A stretch of 9,895 nucleotides of DNA from Bacillota bacterium (GCA_023436115.1 JAEZKQ010000022.1:1-9895); one strand, 5' to 3'; shown: positions 1-7,600, numbered from the stretch's first letter. Made by a program: numbers and translations. The notes: generated by a model from the sequence alone, not told the origin.

Positions 1-480
1 CAGCGGCTTCAGTTCGGTGGGATCGGCGTCCGACGGCCGGATGTAGCCGTCAAAGAGCGAAAGAGCCTGCGCTGTCGCCGCGGCGTCCTTCGCGCGGAAG
101 GCGCGCCGGATGATTTGTCGCGAGCGCTCCGGATCGCCGCCCACGTAGCCGACGTTGACGCTGCCCAGCACCTCGCCCCGCAGTTGGATGGGCACGACAA
201 ATTCCCAGATGCCCGCGTGGCAGACGCCCGTAAAACCATCCGGACAGCGCCCGCATTTTTCATACATCGGGCGCATCATCGACAGGCAGACGTGATGGCC
301 GATCTCCTGCTTGACGAACATGCAGTACGGATTCACATGCGCAAGATACGTGCTCAGCACCGCGTCCAGATTCCTGTCGATGTGGATAAAGCCGATGAAA
401 TCCTTGATGCAGATCTGGACGCCGTATTTGCGCTCCAGGAATTCCAAAAAGCTCCGGATTCGCTGGTAATGGTCTGCCAT
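1..480 (-). CDS. PocR-domain transcriptional regulator, probably AraC family (3' end cut by window edge)
   Basis: An open frame runs from ATG at 480 off the left edge, giving 160 residues without a stop. The start is preceded by GGAGG about 8 bases upstream; an in-frame ATG at 519 lies at or before the expected transcript start, so 480 is preferred. The protein begins MADHYQRIRSFLEFLERKYG. It resembles the PocR-type ligand-binding domain: a cysteine-rich middle (MYEKCGRCPDGFTGVCHAGI, about residues 73-92) leads into a conserved strand-loop-strand (WEFVVPIQLRGEVLGSVNVG, about 93-112). In this family the domain normally precedes an AraC-type helix-turn-helix, which here would lie outside the window, so the DNA-binding part is inferred. 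Divergent placement next to the sugar operon suggests it controls that operon in response to a small ligand. A histidine-kinase output is the alternative, but less likely given the gene position. Confidence 0.72.
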   Translation of the reverse strand, partial: MADHYQRIRSFLEFLERKYGVQICIKDFIGFIHIDRNLDAVLSTYLAHVNPYCMFVKQEIGHHVCLSMMRPMYEKCGRCPDGFTGVCHAGIWEFVVPIQLRGEVLGSVNVGYVGGDPERSRQIIRRAFRAKDAAATAQALSLFDGYIRPSDADPTELKPL

Positions 481-524
481 GCGCCTCGCCTCCGTGCCGA
501 CCTTTCCTCCAGCATTCATCAGTC

Positions 525-553
525 AATATAGCAACCCGAAACAAATCTGTCAA
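525..553 (-). promoter_or_regulatory. Sigma-70 type promoter of the PocR-type regulator gene
   Basis: On the minus strand TTGACA (553-548, full match to the -35 consensus) is followed by a 17-base spacer and TATATT (530-525, 5 of 6 to the -10 consensus). Transcription would start near 518, leaving a leader of about 38 bases before the ATG at 480. This is the best promoter in the window. Confidence 0.78.
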
Positions 554-593
554 CATGAGTGCAGAATATTCTATGTACTATGCGGTTTTTTTA

Positions 594-623
594 TTGTGTT
601 AACAATTCGTAGTTGCTAAGATG
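594..623 (+). promoter_or_regulatory. Weak candidate promoter of the catabolic operon
   Basis: TTGTGT (594-599) and TAAGAT (618-623) are separated by 18 bases and match consensus at 3 of 6 and 4 of 6 positions. Such a poor promoter is typical of genes needing an activator, which fits the adjacent divergent regulator. It would start transcription near 630, which argues against translation from the ATG at 621. Two short palindromes lie just upstream: AGAATATTCT at 563-572, and ATTGT/ACAAT arms at 593-597 and 602-606. Either could be an operator, but this is inference. Confidence 0.35.
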
Positions 624-665
624 ATGGTATCAAAGCCGCATGGATCGGGGCAGAGGAGCATGCCT

Positions 666-2837
666 GTGACGGAATATACCGGGGATGTCGTCGTCGTAGG
701 GGGAGGCTTGGCGGGCGTATGCGCGGCCATTGCCGCGGCGCGGATGGGGAATCGGGTGCTGCTTGCGGGAAACAGACCGGTGCTGGGCGGGAACTCCAGC
801 AGCGAGATCCGGCTTTGGACGCGCGGCGCGACCGGCGCTGGAAGCCTGTTTTCGGAGGAAATGGGCATTCTGGGCGAGCTGAAGCTGCGCAACCTGATGG
901 CCAATCCGGACGGCAATGTGCTGTTCTGGGACGAGGTGCTCTTCGACGCCGTTTGCGCGGAGTCCAACATCACGCTGCTTCTGAACACCGTCGTCCAGGG
1001 TGTCGAGATGGACGGGCCGCGCGTGCGCACGCTGACGGGTTACCAGATGGGCAGCGAACGGGCTGTGCGGCTGACGGGGGAAATGTACGTGGACTGCACC
1101 GGTGACGGCGCCGTCGCAGCGGCGGCGGGGGTGCCCTTCCGGCAGGGGCAGGAGGCCCGGTCCGAATACGGCGAGGCGTTCGCACCCGGGGAGGCCAATT
1201 CGGATACAATGGGCAGCAGCATTCTCTACTATGTGAAGCGGCTGGACCATCCCGTCCGGTTCGTCGCTCCGCGCTACGCGCATGGCATAGAGCACATCCG
1301 CTCTTTTGTCAACCGGGGCAGCCGTTTCATCAGCGAGCACCAGAGCGGCAGCGATTACTGGTGGTTTGAGTACGGCGGGCTATTGAACACGATCGACGAC
1401 GCACAGGCGATCAACCTGGAACTGAAAAGGCTGGTCATGGGCGTATGGAACTACATCAAGAACAGCGGCAAGTTTGACGCCGACTGCCTGACGCTGGAGT
1501 GGGTGGGCAATATCGCCGGAAAGCGTGAATCGCGCCGGATGCTGGCCGATTACATGCTCACGCAGAACGACATCCAGGCTTGCCGCGATTTCCCCGACAA
1601 CGCCTTTTACGGCGGCTGGTATTTGGATTTTCATCCGGCGGCGGGCGTCTACTCGTCCGAGGAGAACTGCACGCAGATCCCCGTCAGAACCTATCCCATC
1701 CCGCTGCGAACGCTGTGCAGCCAGCGGTGCGGTAACCTGCTGTTCGCCGGAAGGCTGATCGGCGCGACGCATGCGGCCTTTGCCTCCACCCGCATCATGA
1801 ACACCTGCGCGCTGTCGGGGCAGGCCGCGGGCACGCTGGCCGCGCTCTGCCTTCGGACCGGCCTCACGCCCAGCCGTCAGGCCGCGGAGCAACCCGGCCC
1901 GGTGCAGCAGCGTCTATTGATGGACGACATGCTGGTGCTGGGCGCGTCCAACCTCGACGGAGGCGATCTGGCCAGGGCTGCGCGCGTCACGGCCTCTTCC
2001 CATCTTTCGCAGCTTGATCCCCGGCCGAAGGGGCGGCTGCCCTTGGCTTCAGGCGCGTTCGTGCAGCTTGCGGTCCCCGCGGGTGTGCAGTCGGCCGGGC
2101 TGTACGCCGAGGGTCCGGATTCGACCGACCTTGCGGCGGAGTTGTTCACCGCGCCGCTCCCGTCGCGCTTGTCGCCGGGCGAGCCTATCGGTACCCTGGC
2201 GCTGCGCTATGAACCGGGCAAACCGATCCTGATGCCCCTGCCCCCCTGCGAAAAGAACCGCTTTGTGACGCTCATCCTCAAACCGTGCCCAGGGGTCTAC
2301 CTGACGGCGGCGGCGCGCGCGCCGCTGGGCTTTCTCATGGGGGAGCAATGGTCGATGGCGCACCAATACCCTCTCGTCCGGATGCCGCTGGGCGATCTCT
2401 ACGCCGCGCATCAGGTTCTTGGTGGCATGAACCGCGCCTATGGACAGCCCAACCTTTGGATCTCCCGGGAAGAGCCCACGCCTTGGTTGCAGCTCGACTG
2501 GCCGGAGGCAGTGACCTTCTCGCGCGTACTGCTCTACCTGAACCCGGACCTCGCGCAGGAACTGCCCAGCTCGTTCACGCAGCGTTGGAACGCCAGCCAC
2601 ATGCTCGAAAAGCCCAAGCCCGGAAGGCCCTGGCAGCTGGCCGGCGAGATGCGGCTGTGGGTTCTGGATGGGGAAATCTGGCGGCAGATCGCATCGGTCG
2701 AAGACAACTGGCAGCGCCGGGTGGACATTCGCCTGCCCCGGAGTGCGACAGCCAGCGCGCTGCGCGTCACCTTCGGCGGGGCGGACGCCAATTCCGAATC
2801 CCAGCAGGCGCAGGTGTTTGAGATCCGCGTATATTAG
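666..2837 (+). CDS. FAD-dependent oxidoreductase with C-terminal discoidin-like domain
   Basis: Residues 1-410 match the FAD_oxidored type flavoprotein family. There is a Rossmann dinucleotide motif VVVVGGGLAG (residues 8-17), then LGGNSSSEIRLW (40-51), YVDCTGDG (ending near 148), and NLLFAGRLIGATHAAFASTR (357-376), which closes the FAD site. Residues about 570-723 look like an F5/8-type (discoidin) beta-sandwich, with a WLQLDWPEAVTFSRVLLYLN strand and a terminal LRVTF...FEIRVY. The reaction is unknown; relatives in carbohydrate loci are often poorly named, some as xanthan lyase. No signal peptide is seen, so it should be cytoplasmic. The start chosen is GTG 666, seven bases after AGAGGAG (652-658). 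ATG 660 lies only one base from that site, and ATG 621 has no ribosome binding site and overlaps the candidate -10; the open frame begins at 621. It is the first gene of the operon. Family assignment is firm; substrate and start are less certain. Confidence 0.88.
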   Translation: MTEYTGDVVVVGGGLAGVCAAIAAARMGNRVLLAGNRPVLGGNSSSEIRLWTRGATGAGSLFSEEMGILGELKLRNLMANPDGNVLFWDEVLFDAVCAESNITLLLNTVVQGVEMDGPRVRTLTGYQMGSERAVRLTGEMYVDCTGDGAVAAAAGVPFRQGQEARSEYGEAFAPGEANSDTMGSSILYYVKRLDHPVRFVAPRYAHGIEHIRSFVNRGSRFISEHQSGSDYWWFEYGGLLNTIDDAQAINLELKRLVMGVWNYIKNSGKFDADCLTLEWVGNIAGKRESRRMLADYMLTQNDIQACRDFPDNAFYGGWYLDFHPAAGVYSSEENCTQIPVRTYPIPLRTLCSQRCGNLLFAGRLIGATHAAFASTRIMNTCALSGQAAGTLAALCLRTGLTPSRQAAEQPGPVQQRLLMDDMLVLGASNLDGGDLARAARVTASSHLSQLDPRPKGRLPLASGAFVQLAVPAGVQSAGLYAEGPDSTDLAAELFTAPLPSRLSPGEPIGTLALRYEPGKPILMPLPPCEKNRFVTLILKPCPGVYLTAAARAPLGFLMGEQWSMAHQYPLVRMPLGDLYAAHQVLGGMNRAYGQPNLWISREEPTPWLQLDWPEAVTFSRVLLYLNPDLAQELPSSFTQRWNASHMLEKPKPGRPWQLAGEMRLWVLDGEIWRQIASVEDNWQRRVDIRLPRSATASALRVTFGGADANSESQQAQVFEIRVY

Positions 2838-2880
2838 AAATTTGTTCGGCGCGAAGGATGCCCGAATTTGTATCCCATGG

Positions 2881-2894
2881 GACGCGAGTGCGTC
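2881..2894 (+). other. Small intercistronic hairpin before the binding-protein gene
   Basis: GACGC and GCGTC pair perfectly across a GAGT loop, possibly extended by two G-U pairs at the base. No T-run follows (TTAAACC), so it is not a standard terminator. It sits in an 88-base gap that also carries the ribosome binding site AAAGGAG (2912-2918) of the next gene, and could act in mRNA processing or stability at its 5' end. Confidence 0.35.
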
Positions 2895-2925
2895 TTAAAC
2901 CCTATTATAGTAAAGGAGTGTCCCC

Positions 2926-4173
2926 ATGAAAAAGTTACTCACCCTGGCTCTGGCGCTTCTTCTGACCCTGAGCATGACAACCGGTGCGCTCGCGGCCCCC
3001 GGACTCGTATGGTGCGGCTGGTCTGGCGAGGAGGCCTCCACCAAACCCTCCATCGAGGCCATGATGGCCGGTTGGAACGCGGCCAATCCTGACGTGCAGG
3101 TCAGCTGGACCGGCTGGCCGTGGGCGGATACCCTGCAGCAGCTGCTCATCCGTAGCGGCGGGTCGGAGCAGCTCGACGTGGCGCAGGTCGATTCGAGCAT
3201 GTTCCCGGCGCTTTTGGAGGCGGGCCTGCTGGAGGATCTGGGCACGCTGATCGATCCGGCGTGGCTGGCCGCGAACTTCCCGGAAGCCGCGCTGAACTTC
3301 GGCCGCAAGGACGGTGTGCAGTACGGCATGCCCTGGACCACCGCCTCCATCGGCATGACCTACAACCCGACGCTGCTGGCGGCGGTGGGCTACGACGCCC
3401 CGCCGGCCACCGTCGTTCAGTTTGAGGACTGTCTGGCCAAGCTACGCGAGATGGACAAGGACCTGATCCCCTACGCGATCTCCACCAAGGACGACACCGC
3501 CACCGCGGACTTCATCCCGTGGCTGTGGGCGTTCGGCGGCAAGATTTTCGACGAGAGCGGCGCCTGCGCCCTGGACAGCCAGGCCTCGATCGACACGCTG
3601 GCCTGGTACAAGAAGCTGGCCGACGCCGGCTACATCAAGGCCAACATGAGCCGCTTCGACGCGCGCCAGCTCTTCGCGCAGGGCAAGGTCGCCTTCTACG
3701 ACGACGCCATCATGGCGCGCAGCATCTGCGCCTCCAACGGCGTCGCCGCGGAGAACCTTGACAAGACCATTCAGCCCATGCTGCGCCCCGTCCTGAAGGA
3801 GGGCGACAAGCCCACCTCCACCATGTGGGGACATCTGCTGGTCGTGTTCAAGAAGTCCGGGGACAAGGCGAAGGCCGCCGAATTCGTCAAATACCTCGTC
3901 AGCAAGGACGTTTCGCTGAACTACTTCAAGGAGAGCAGCATGCTGCCCGTCATGAACGAGGCGCTTTCCGACGAGCTCGTTACCAGCAACCCCTGGGCAG
4001 CCCAGTGGTCCAACATCACCGCCACCGGCGCGGAGAACGAATTGAAGTTCTACCCGCAGAACGCCGAGCTGACCACGATCATCTCCGAAGAGGTGCAGGC
4101 CGTGGTCGTCGGCGAGAAGACCCCCGAGGATGCCGCCAAGTCCATGAAGACCCGCATCGACGCAGCCCTGTAA
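2926..4173 (+). CDS. ABC sugar transporter, extracellular solute-binding protein (family 1)
   Basis: The 415-residue length is typical for CUT1 carbohydrate-binding proteins. A signal peptide is clear: MKK, a leucine/alanine core, then GALA followed by A at about residue 23/24. The mature part has the usual layout: an early aromatic-rich strand with many Trp residues, MMAGWNAANPDVQVSW (about 46-61), a LDVAQVDSSMFPALLEAG segment, and FIPWLWAFGGKIFDESGACA in the second lobe. The start ATG follows AAAGGAG by seven bases. There is no lipobox: the cleavage region is AxA and the first mature cysteine is residue 30, in a WCGW context. This is odd for a monoderm, where such proteins are usually lipid-anchored. 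The two permease genes follow, and a strong hairpin lies directly after the stop codon. It delivers an unidentified sugar or glycoconjugate to the permeases; the ligand cannot be told from sequence. Confidence 0.92.
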   Translation: MKKLLTLALALLLTLSMTTGALAAPGLVWCGWSGEEASTKPSIEAMMAGWNAANPDVQVSWTGWPWADTLQQLLIRSGGSEQLDVAQVDSSMFPALLEAGLLEDLGTLIDPAWLAANFPEAALNFGRKDGVQYGMPWTTASIGMTYNPTLLAAVGYDAPPATVVQFEDCLAKLREMDKDLIPYAISTKDDTATADFIPWLWAFGGKIFDESGACALDSQASIDTLAWYKKLADAGYIKANMSRFDARQLFAQGKVAFYDDAIMARSICASNGVAAENLDKTIQPMLRPVLKEGDKPTSTMWGHLLVVFKKSGDKAKAAEFVKYLVSKDVSLNYFKESSMLPVMNEALSDELVTSNPWAAQWSNITATGAENELKFYPQNAELTTIISEEVQAVVVGEKTPEDAAKSMKTRIDAAL

Positions 4174-4176
4174 GCT

Positions 4177-4229
4177 GCCAGAGCGCCGCGCGGGCGAATG
4201 CCTCGACCGCGCGGCGCATGGACTCTGGC
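4177..4229 (+). other. Large intercistronic hairpin after the binding-protein gene
   Basis: An inner stem of 11 perfect base pairs (4183-4193 with 4207-4217) is extended by an outer 6-pair stem (GCCAGA 4177-4182 with TCTGGC 4224-4229) across a six-base bulge. No T-run follows, so it should not terminate efficiently. It begins 3 bases after the stop codon of the binding-protein gene. Comparable elements in malE-malF type operons protect the upstream mRNA and let the binding protein be made in excess over the permeases; that role is inferred here. Confidence 0.65.
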
Positions 4230-4269
4230 CAGCGGTGCGCCGGCAATATCCCGGGAGGAGGCGTTTTCT

Positions 4270-5160
4270 ATGAGATCTTCCCGAAAGGCCGGGTTATCCG
4301 ACCGGTCGTTCGCTTATCTATTGTTGATTCCGGCCATGTTGGTTTTTGCTCTGGTCATCCTCTATCCGTTCGTCAATTCGCTTTTGATGAGCCTTACCAA
4401 TCGCAACATGCTCAAATCCACTGTGGATTTCGTGGGCGTCGAAAATTTCCGAACGATTTTTTCCGATCCGAACTTCTTTCAAGTATTTCGCAACACGTTG
4501 GTGTTTGTGCTCGGCAGTGTGGCTTGCCCGTTCTTACTGGGTTTTATCTGGGCTATCGTGCTCAATGAAAAATTCCGGCTGTCCGAGCTGTTGCGCGGGC
4601 TGACGCTGATCGACTGGATCATCCCCAGCACGGCCATCGGCTTTTTATGGATGTGGATATTCAACGGGGAGTACGGCGTTCTCAACGGTTTGTTGCGCGC
4701 CACCCACGTCATCGATGAAAACGTCAACTGGCTGGGCCAGTCAAAAACCGCGATGATGGTCATCATACTGGCCAGGACCTGGCAACTGCTGCCGTGGAAC
4801 ATGGCGTTTATACTGGGCGGGCTGCAGGGCGTATCGTGTGAGCTGGTGGAAGCCGCCAACATCGACGGCGCCAACAATTGGGTGGTATTTCGCCACATCG
4901 TGCTGCCTGAGCTGAAACCCGTGCTCGGTCTGATCCTCATCCTGTCCACCATCGGCGCGCTTCAACACTTCGATCTGATCTGGGTCATGACCGAGGGCGG
5001 CCCCGCGCGGTCCACCACCACGCTGGCGGTGGAGGTCTACCGCAACGCCTTCAAGAACTGGAAGCTGGGTCTGGCTGCTTCGGTCGGGGCGATCTGGGTG
5101 CTCCTGCTGAGCGTATTCAGCTATCTCTACATTCGCGCCAACATACGCGACGAGGAGTAG
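4270..5160 (+). CDS. ABC sugar transporter permease, MalF type (CUT1)
   Basis: The protein has 296 residues and about six membrane helices, the first near residues 17-42 (LLLIPAMLVFALVILYPFVN). The EAA loop that contacts the ATPase is present as VEAANIDGA (193-201), followed by the conserved HIVLPELKP. The start is ATG 4270, eight bases after AGGAGG (4256-4261); the open frame continues upstream to 4198, but those codons lie inside the intercistronic hairpin. It should pair with the next permease to form the channel that receives substrate from the binding protein. The next gene starts 9 bases after the stop. The first part of the gene is more AT-rich than the binding-protein gene before it. 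Confidence 0.93.
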   Translation: MRSSRKAGLSDRSFAYLLLIPAMLVFALVILYPFVNSLLMSLTNRNMLKSTVDFVGVENFRTIFSDPNFFQVFRNTLVFVLGSVACPFLLGFIWAIVLNEKFRLSELLRGLTLIDWIIPSTAIGFLWMWIFNGEYGVLNGLLRATHVIDENVNWLGQSKTAMMVIILARTWQLLPWNMAFILGGLQGVSCELVEAANIDGANNWVVFRHIVLPELKPVLGLILILSTIGALQHFDLIWVMTEGGPARSTTTLAVEVYRNAFKNWKLGLAASVGAIWVLLLSVFSYLYIRANIRDEE

Positions 5161-5169
5161 GAGGCCGCC

Positions 5170-5997
5170 ATGTTTAAAAGAACCGTTCCTTTTCGCGCGT
5201 TTCTGTACGTGTCACGGGTGCTGATCGGCTGCTTTGTGTTTTTGCCGCTCCTGTGGATGATCAATACGGCTCTCAAGCCGGCCGCGGAGACCTTTACGCT
5301 GTCCTTCTTTACGTCCTTTACGCTGGATAACTTCAAAAACGTGCTGTCCGACGCGCGCATCTTGGGCTATCTGCGCAACAGCCTGATCGTATCGCTGATC
5401 AGCAGCATCTTCGCCACCGCCGTCTCCGCGATGGCCGGCTACAGCTTCGCCAAATTCCGCTACCGGGGCCGCAAATCGCTGATGGTACTTGTGATGATGG
5501 CCCAGGCGTTCCCGCACGCGATCCTGCTTCTGACCATCTACATGGTGATGAAAAACGTCGGGCTTCTGGACAACTACCTGTCGCTGGTGCTCTCCTACAT
5601 CACGTTCACGCTGCCGGTGGGCTCCTGGACGCTCAGGAGCTACTTTAACCAGATCCCCGACGCGCTGATGGAGTCGGCGCGCATCGACGGCGCGACCCAA
5701 CTGCAAATCATGCTACGGATCATCTTTCCGCTGGCCGTTCCGGGCATGATCTCGGTGGCGATTTACGGCTTCGTGTGGAGCTGGAACGACCTGCTTTACT
5801 CGCTTACGCTGATCACCGCCACTTCCAAGCGCACGCTCGCGCCCGGGCTCATCATGACCTATATGGGTGAATTCACCAACAACTGGGCCAATATGATGGC
5901 GGCTTCGATCGTGGTGTCCGTGCCGGTGACGGTCATGTTCATTCTTTTGCAGCGGTATTTCATTCAGGGGATGACCGCCGGCGCGGTCAAGGGATGA
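5170..5997 (+). CDS. ABC sugar transporter permease, MalG type (CUT1)
   Basis: The protein has 275 residues and six predicted membrane helices, beginning with VSRVLIGCFVFLPLLWMINT near the N-terminus and ending with SIVVSVPVTVMFILLQRYF. The sequence ends RYFIQGMTAGAVKG, the usual C-terminus of MalG-type permeases. The EAA loop reads ESARIDGA (168-175), followed by IIFPLAVPG. AGGAGG (5159-5164), overlapping the end of the previous gene, lies five bases before the ATG. It forms the inner-membrane channel with the preceding permease. No ATP-binding subunit is encoded nearby; in Bacillota, CUT1 importers commonly borrow a shared MsmX-type ATPase. The stop overlaps an ATG at 5994, which may support translational coupling to the next gene. 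Confidence 0.94.
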   Translation: MFKRTVPFRAFLYVSRVLIGCFVFLPLLWMINTALKPAAETFTLSFFTSFTLDNFKNVLSDARILGYLRNSLIVSLISSIFATAVSAMAGYSFAKFRYRGRKSLMVLVMMAQAFPHAILLLTIYMVMKNVGLLDNYLSLVLSYITFTLPVGSWTLRSYFNQIPDALMESARIDGATQLQIMLRIIFPLAVPGMISVAIYGFVWSWNDLLYSLTLITATSKRTLAPGLIMTYMGEFTNNWANMMAASIVVSVPVTVMFILLQRYFIQGMTAGAVKG

Positions 5998-6014
5998 GCA
6001 AGGAGAGATGCCTT

Positions 6015-7598
6015 ATGGCCGGACTGCATATCGACGCCTGTTTTCCCGGCGGCGGCGTGGACGCTGTGCGCATCGCGCCCGACGACACCATATGGTTCGA
6101 AGCGCCGCTGGACGCTAGTCCGCGTAGCCTCTGGTACTGCTTTCGCATCCGGGGCGCGGCGGGCCGGAACCTGACGCTGATCCAAACCATGCTTGACCGC
6201 GTGCTGGGCGTGCGCGAATCCCGCGGTTACGCGCCGGTGGTGCCGGTGTGGCGCGACGGCGGCGACTGGCGCCGCGTGCCGGAGGCGGGCATTGCCTTCT
6301 CGGAGCAGCCGCTCCAATTCCAATTTGCGATATCCCCGCGGACCGACGAATGCTTCGTCGCGTTTTGCTATCCTTATCAGATGGAGTCGTTCGCGGAATT
6401 TGCCACCACGCTGCCGCCCGGCCTGGTCCGATGCGAGTCCATCGGGGTTACCAAGCGGGGCCGGGATTTCCCGCGCCTTCTGATCGGGTATCCCGAGCGG
6501 CCCGGGGTGAAGCGGATGGTGGTATTCTCCGCCCGCCAGCACGCCGGCGAGGTGAGCGGATCATTTGTGCTCGAGGGCGTGCTTCGCGCGCTGACGGACG
6601 GCTCGGAGGCGATGGAGCGCCTGCTCTCCGACACGCTGATTTGCGTTTTTCCGATGATGGACATCGATTGCGTCCAGGAGGGGCGATACGGCAAGGATCA
6701 GGCGCCGATCGATTTCAACCGGGACTGGTCCTGTCACCCCCTCCACCCGGAAATTGCGCTGGTGCAGCGCGAGGTGGAGCGCCTGGCCGCGCGCTACCGC
6801 CCGGTCTGGGCGTTCGACCTGCACGCGCCGCAGCCGGGCGGGGCTTCCTACATGCCGCCGTTCCACGGCATCACGCAGGGCGAGGCGCTGTGGAACGACA
6901 TGTGGCGCATGGCCATCGCCTACGAGGACCGCTGCCACGGCAAGGCGTCGTTCCACCTGAGCGATGTGGACACCGAGGTGCTCAACTGGGGCGGGAAGGA
7001 CAATCCCGGCCTGATCGGATTCTACTATGCGCAGCGTTGGAAATGCCCGTTCAACTGCCTGGAATACGCCTATCACCGCGACGCAGAATACCGCCTGGTG
7101 GAACGGGACGATTGGCGCCTGCTGGGCCGCCTGCTGGCGGAGACGTTCGCCGGCGAGCTGGGAGCACTAGGCGGGCTGCACGCGCTTGATCGCTCCAGGG
7201 TTCCGTCGTGGACGCTGACCCCGCCGCTAGAACACTGGGAAACGGTCCGCAAGGTAGCGGGCTGCCGCCTGACCGAACGAGGCGCGGCGCTGCACATTGA
7301 GCCCGAACAGGCCGGGTGCCACGCCTGGGTCAGTGCGCAGCCGCGGGATTGGACCCGAGAGGGTGCGCGCTGCTTTCAGATCGAAGCCGAATCGCCCTGC
7401 CGACTCACCGTCTACTGCTCCTTCCGAAGGGACGGGTTGCACCTGACGCATCTCAGGCCCGAATACCTGGCTCTGGACGGGCGCGAAGCTTTTGAATACG
7501 AGCTTCCTCCTGCGCCGGAGCCCGGCTGCCAGTATGTGCTCAGCGCGATCGCCGACGACCTGCCCGGCGCAGTCACTCTGATGCCGATTGAGGAATGA
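6015..7598 (+). CDS. M14 family zinc carboxypeptidase, cytosolic carboxypeptidase-like
   Basis: Residues about 15-150 look like the N-terminal beta-sandwich typical of cytosolic (Nna1/AGBL-type) carboxypeptidases, with WYCFRIRGAAG, a VPVWRDGGDWRRVP strand and a CYPYQ end. The catalytic domain follows (about 155-385) with all core residues: zinc ligands H176 and E179 in ARQHAGE, the substrate carboxylate pair N235-R236 in DFNRDW, third zinc ligand H270 in FDLHAP, and general base E350 in CLEYAYH. About 140 further residues form an extra, probably beta-rich domain I do not recognise. There is no signal peptide. AGGAG (6001-6005) lies nine bases before ATG 6015; an in-frame ATG at 5994 overlaps the permease stop and is an alternative giving seven more residues. 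Family activity is removal of a C-terminal amino acid or a related amide cleavage. In this operon it may trim a peptide or amino-acid part of an imported compound, which is inference. Confidence 0.85.
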   Translation: MAGLHIDACFPGGGVDAVRIAPDDTIWFEAPLDASPRSLWYCFRIRGAAGRNLTLIQTMLDRVLGVRESRGYAPVVPVWRDGGDWRRVPEAGIAFSEQPLQFQFAISPRTDECFVAFCYPYQMESFAEFATTLPPGLVRCESIGVTKRGRDFPRLLIGYPERPGVKRMVVFSARQHAGEVSGSFVLEGVLRALTDGSEAMERLLSDTLICVFPMMDIDCVQEGRYGKDQAPIDFNRDWSCHPLHPEIALVQREVERLAARYRPVWAFDLHAPQPGGASYMPPFHGITQGEALWNDMWRMAIAYEDRCHGKASFHLSDVDTEVLNWGGKDNPGLIGFYYAQRWKCPFNCLEYAYHRDAEYRLVERDDWRLLGRLLAETFAGELGALGGLHALDRSRVPSWTLTPPLEHWETVRKVAGCRLTERGAALHIEPEQAGCHAWVSAQPRDWTREGARCFQIEAESPCRLTVYCSFRRDGLHLTHLRPEYLALDGREAFEYELPPAPEPGCQYVLSAIADDLPGAVTLMPIEE

Positions 7599-7600
7599 AT

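Noticed and set aside
115..531. Plus-strand open frame of 138 codons over the regulator
   Set aside because: It lies antisense to the PocR-type coding frame, which has a good ribosome binding site, promoter and family motifs. The plus frame shows no recognisable domain.
630..1340. Long minus-strand open frame antisense to the flavoprotein
   Set aside because: GC-rich codon bias creates long antisense frames. The translation is rich in Arg, His and Pro without motifs, while the plus frame carries FAD-binding motifs.
2903..2908. TATTAT as a -10 box for a separate binding-protein promoter
   Set aside because: No -35 sequence lies at suitable distance, and the transcript would start inside the ribosome binding site.
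4198..4269. Upstream start for the first permease at 4198
   Set aside because: The extra 24 codons fall in the intercistronic hairpin and carry no hydrophobic or conserved sequence. AGGAGG is correctly spaced for ATG 4270.
6248..7189. 313-codon plus-strand frame overlapping the M14 gene
   Set aside because: It is an off-frame shadow with low-complexity Arg/Gly/Ala composition. The M14 frame holds all catalytic residues.
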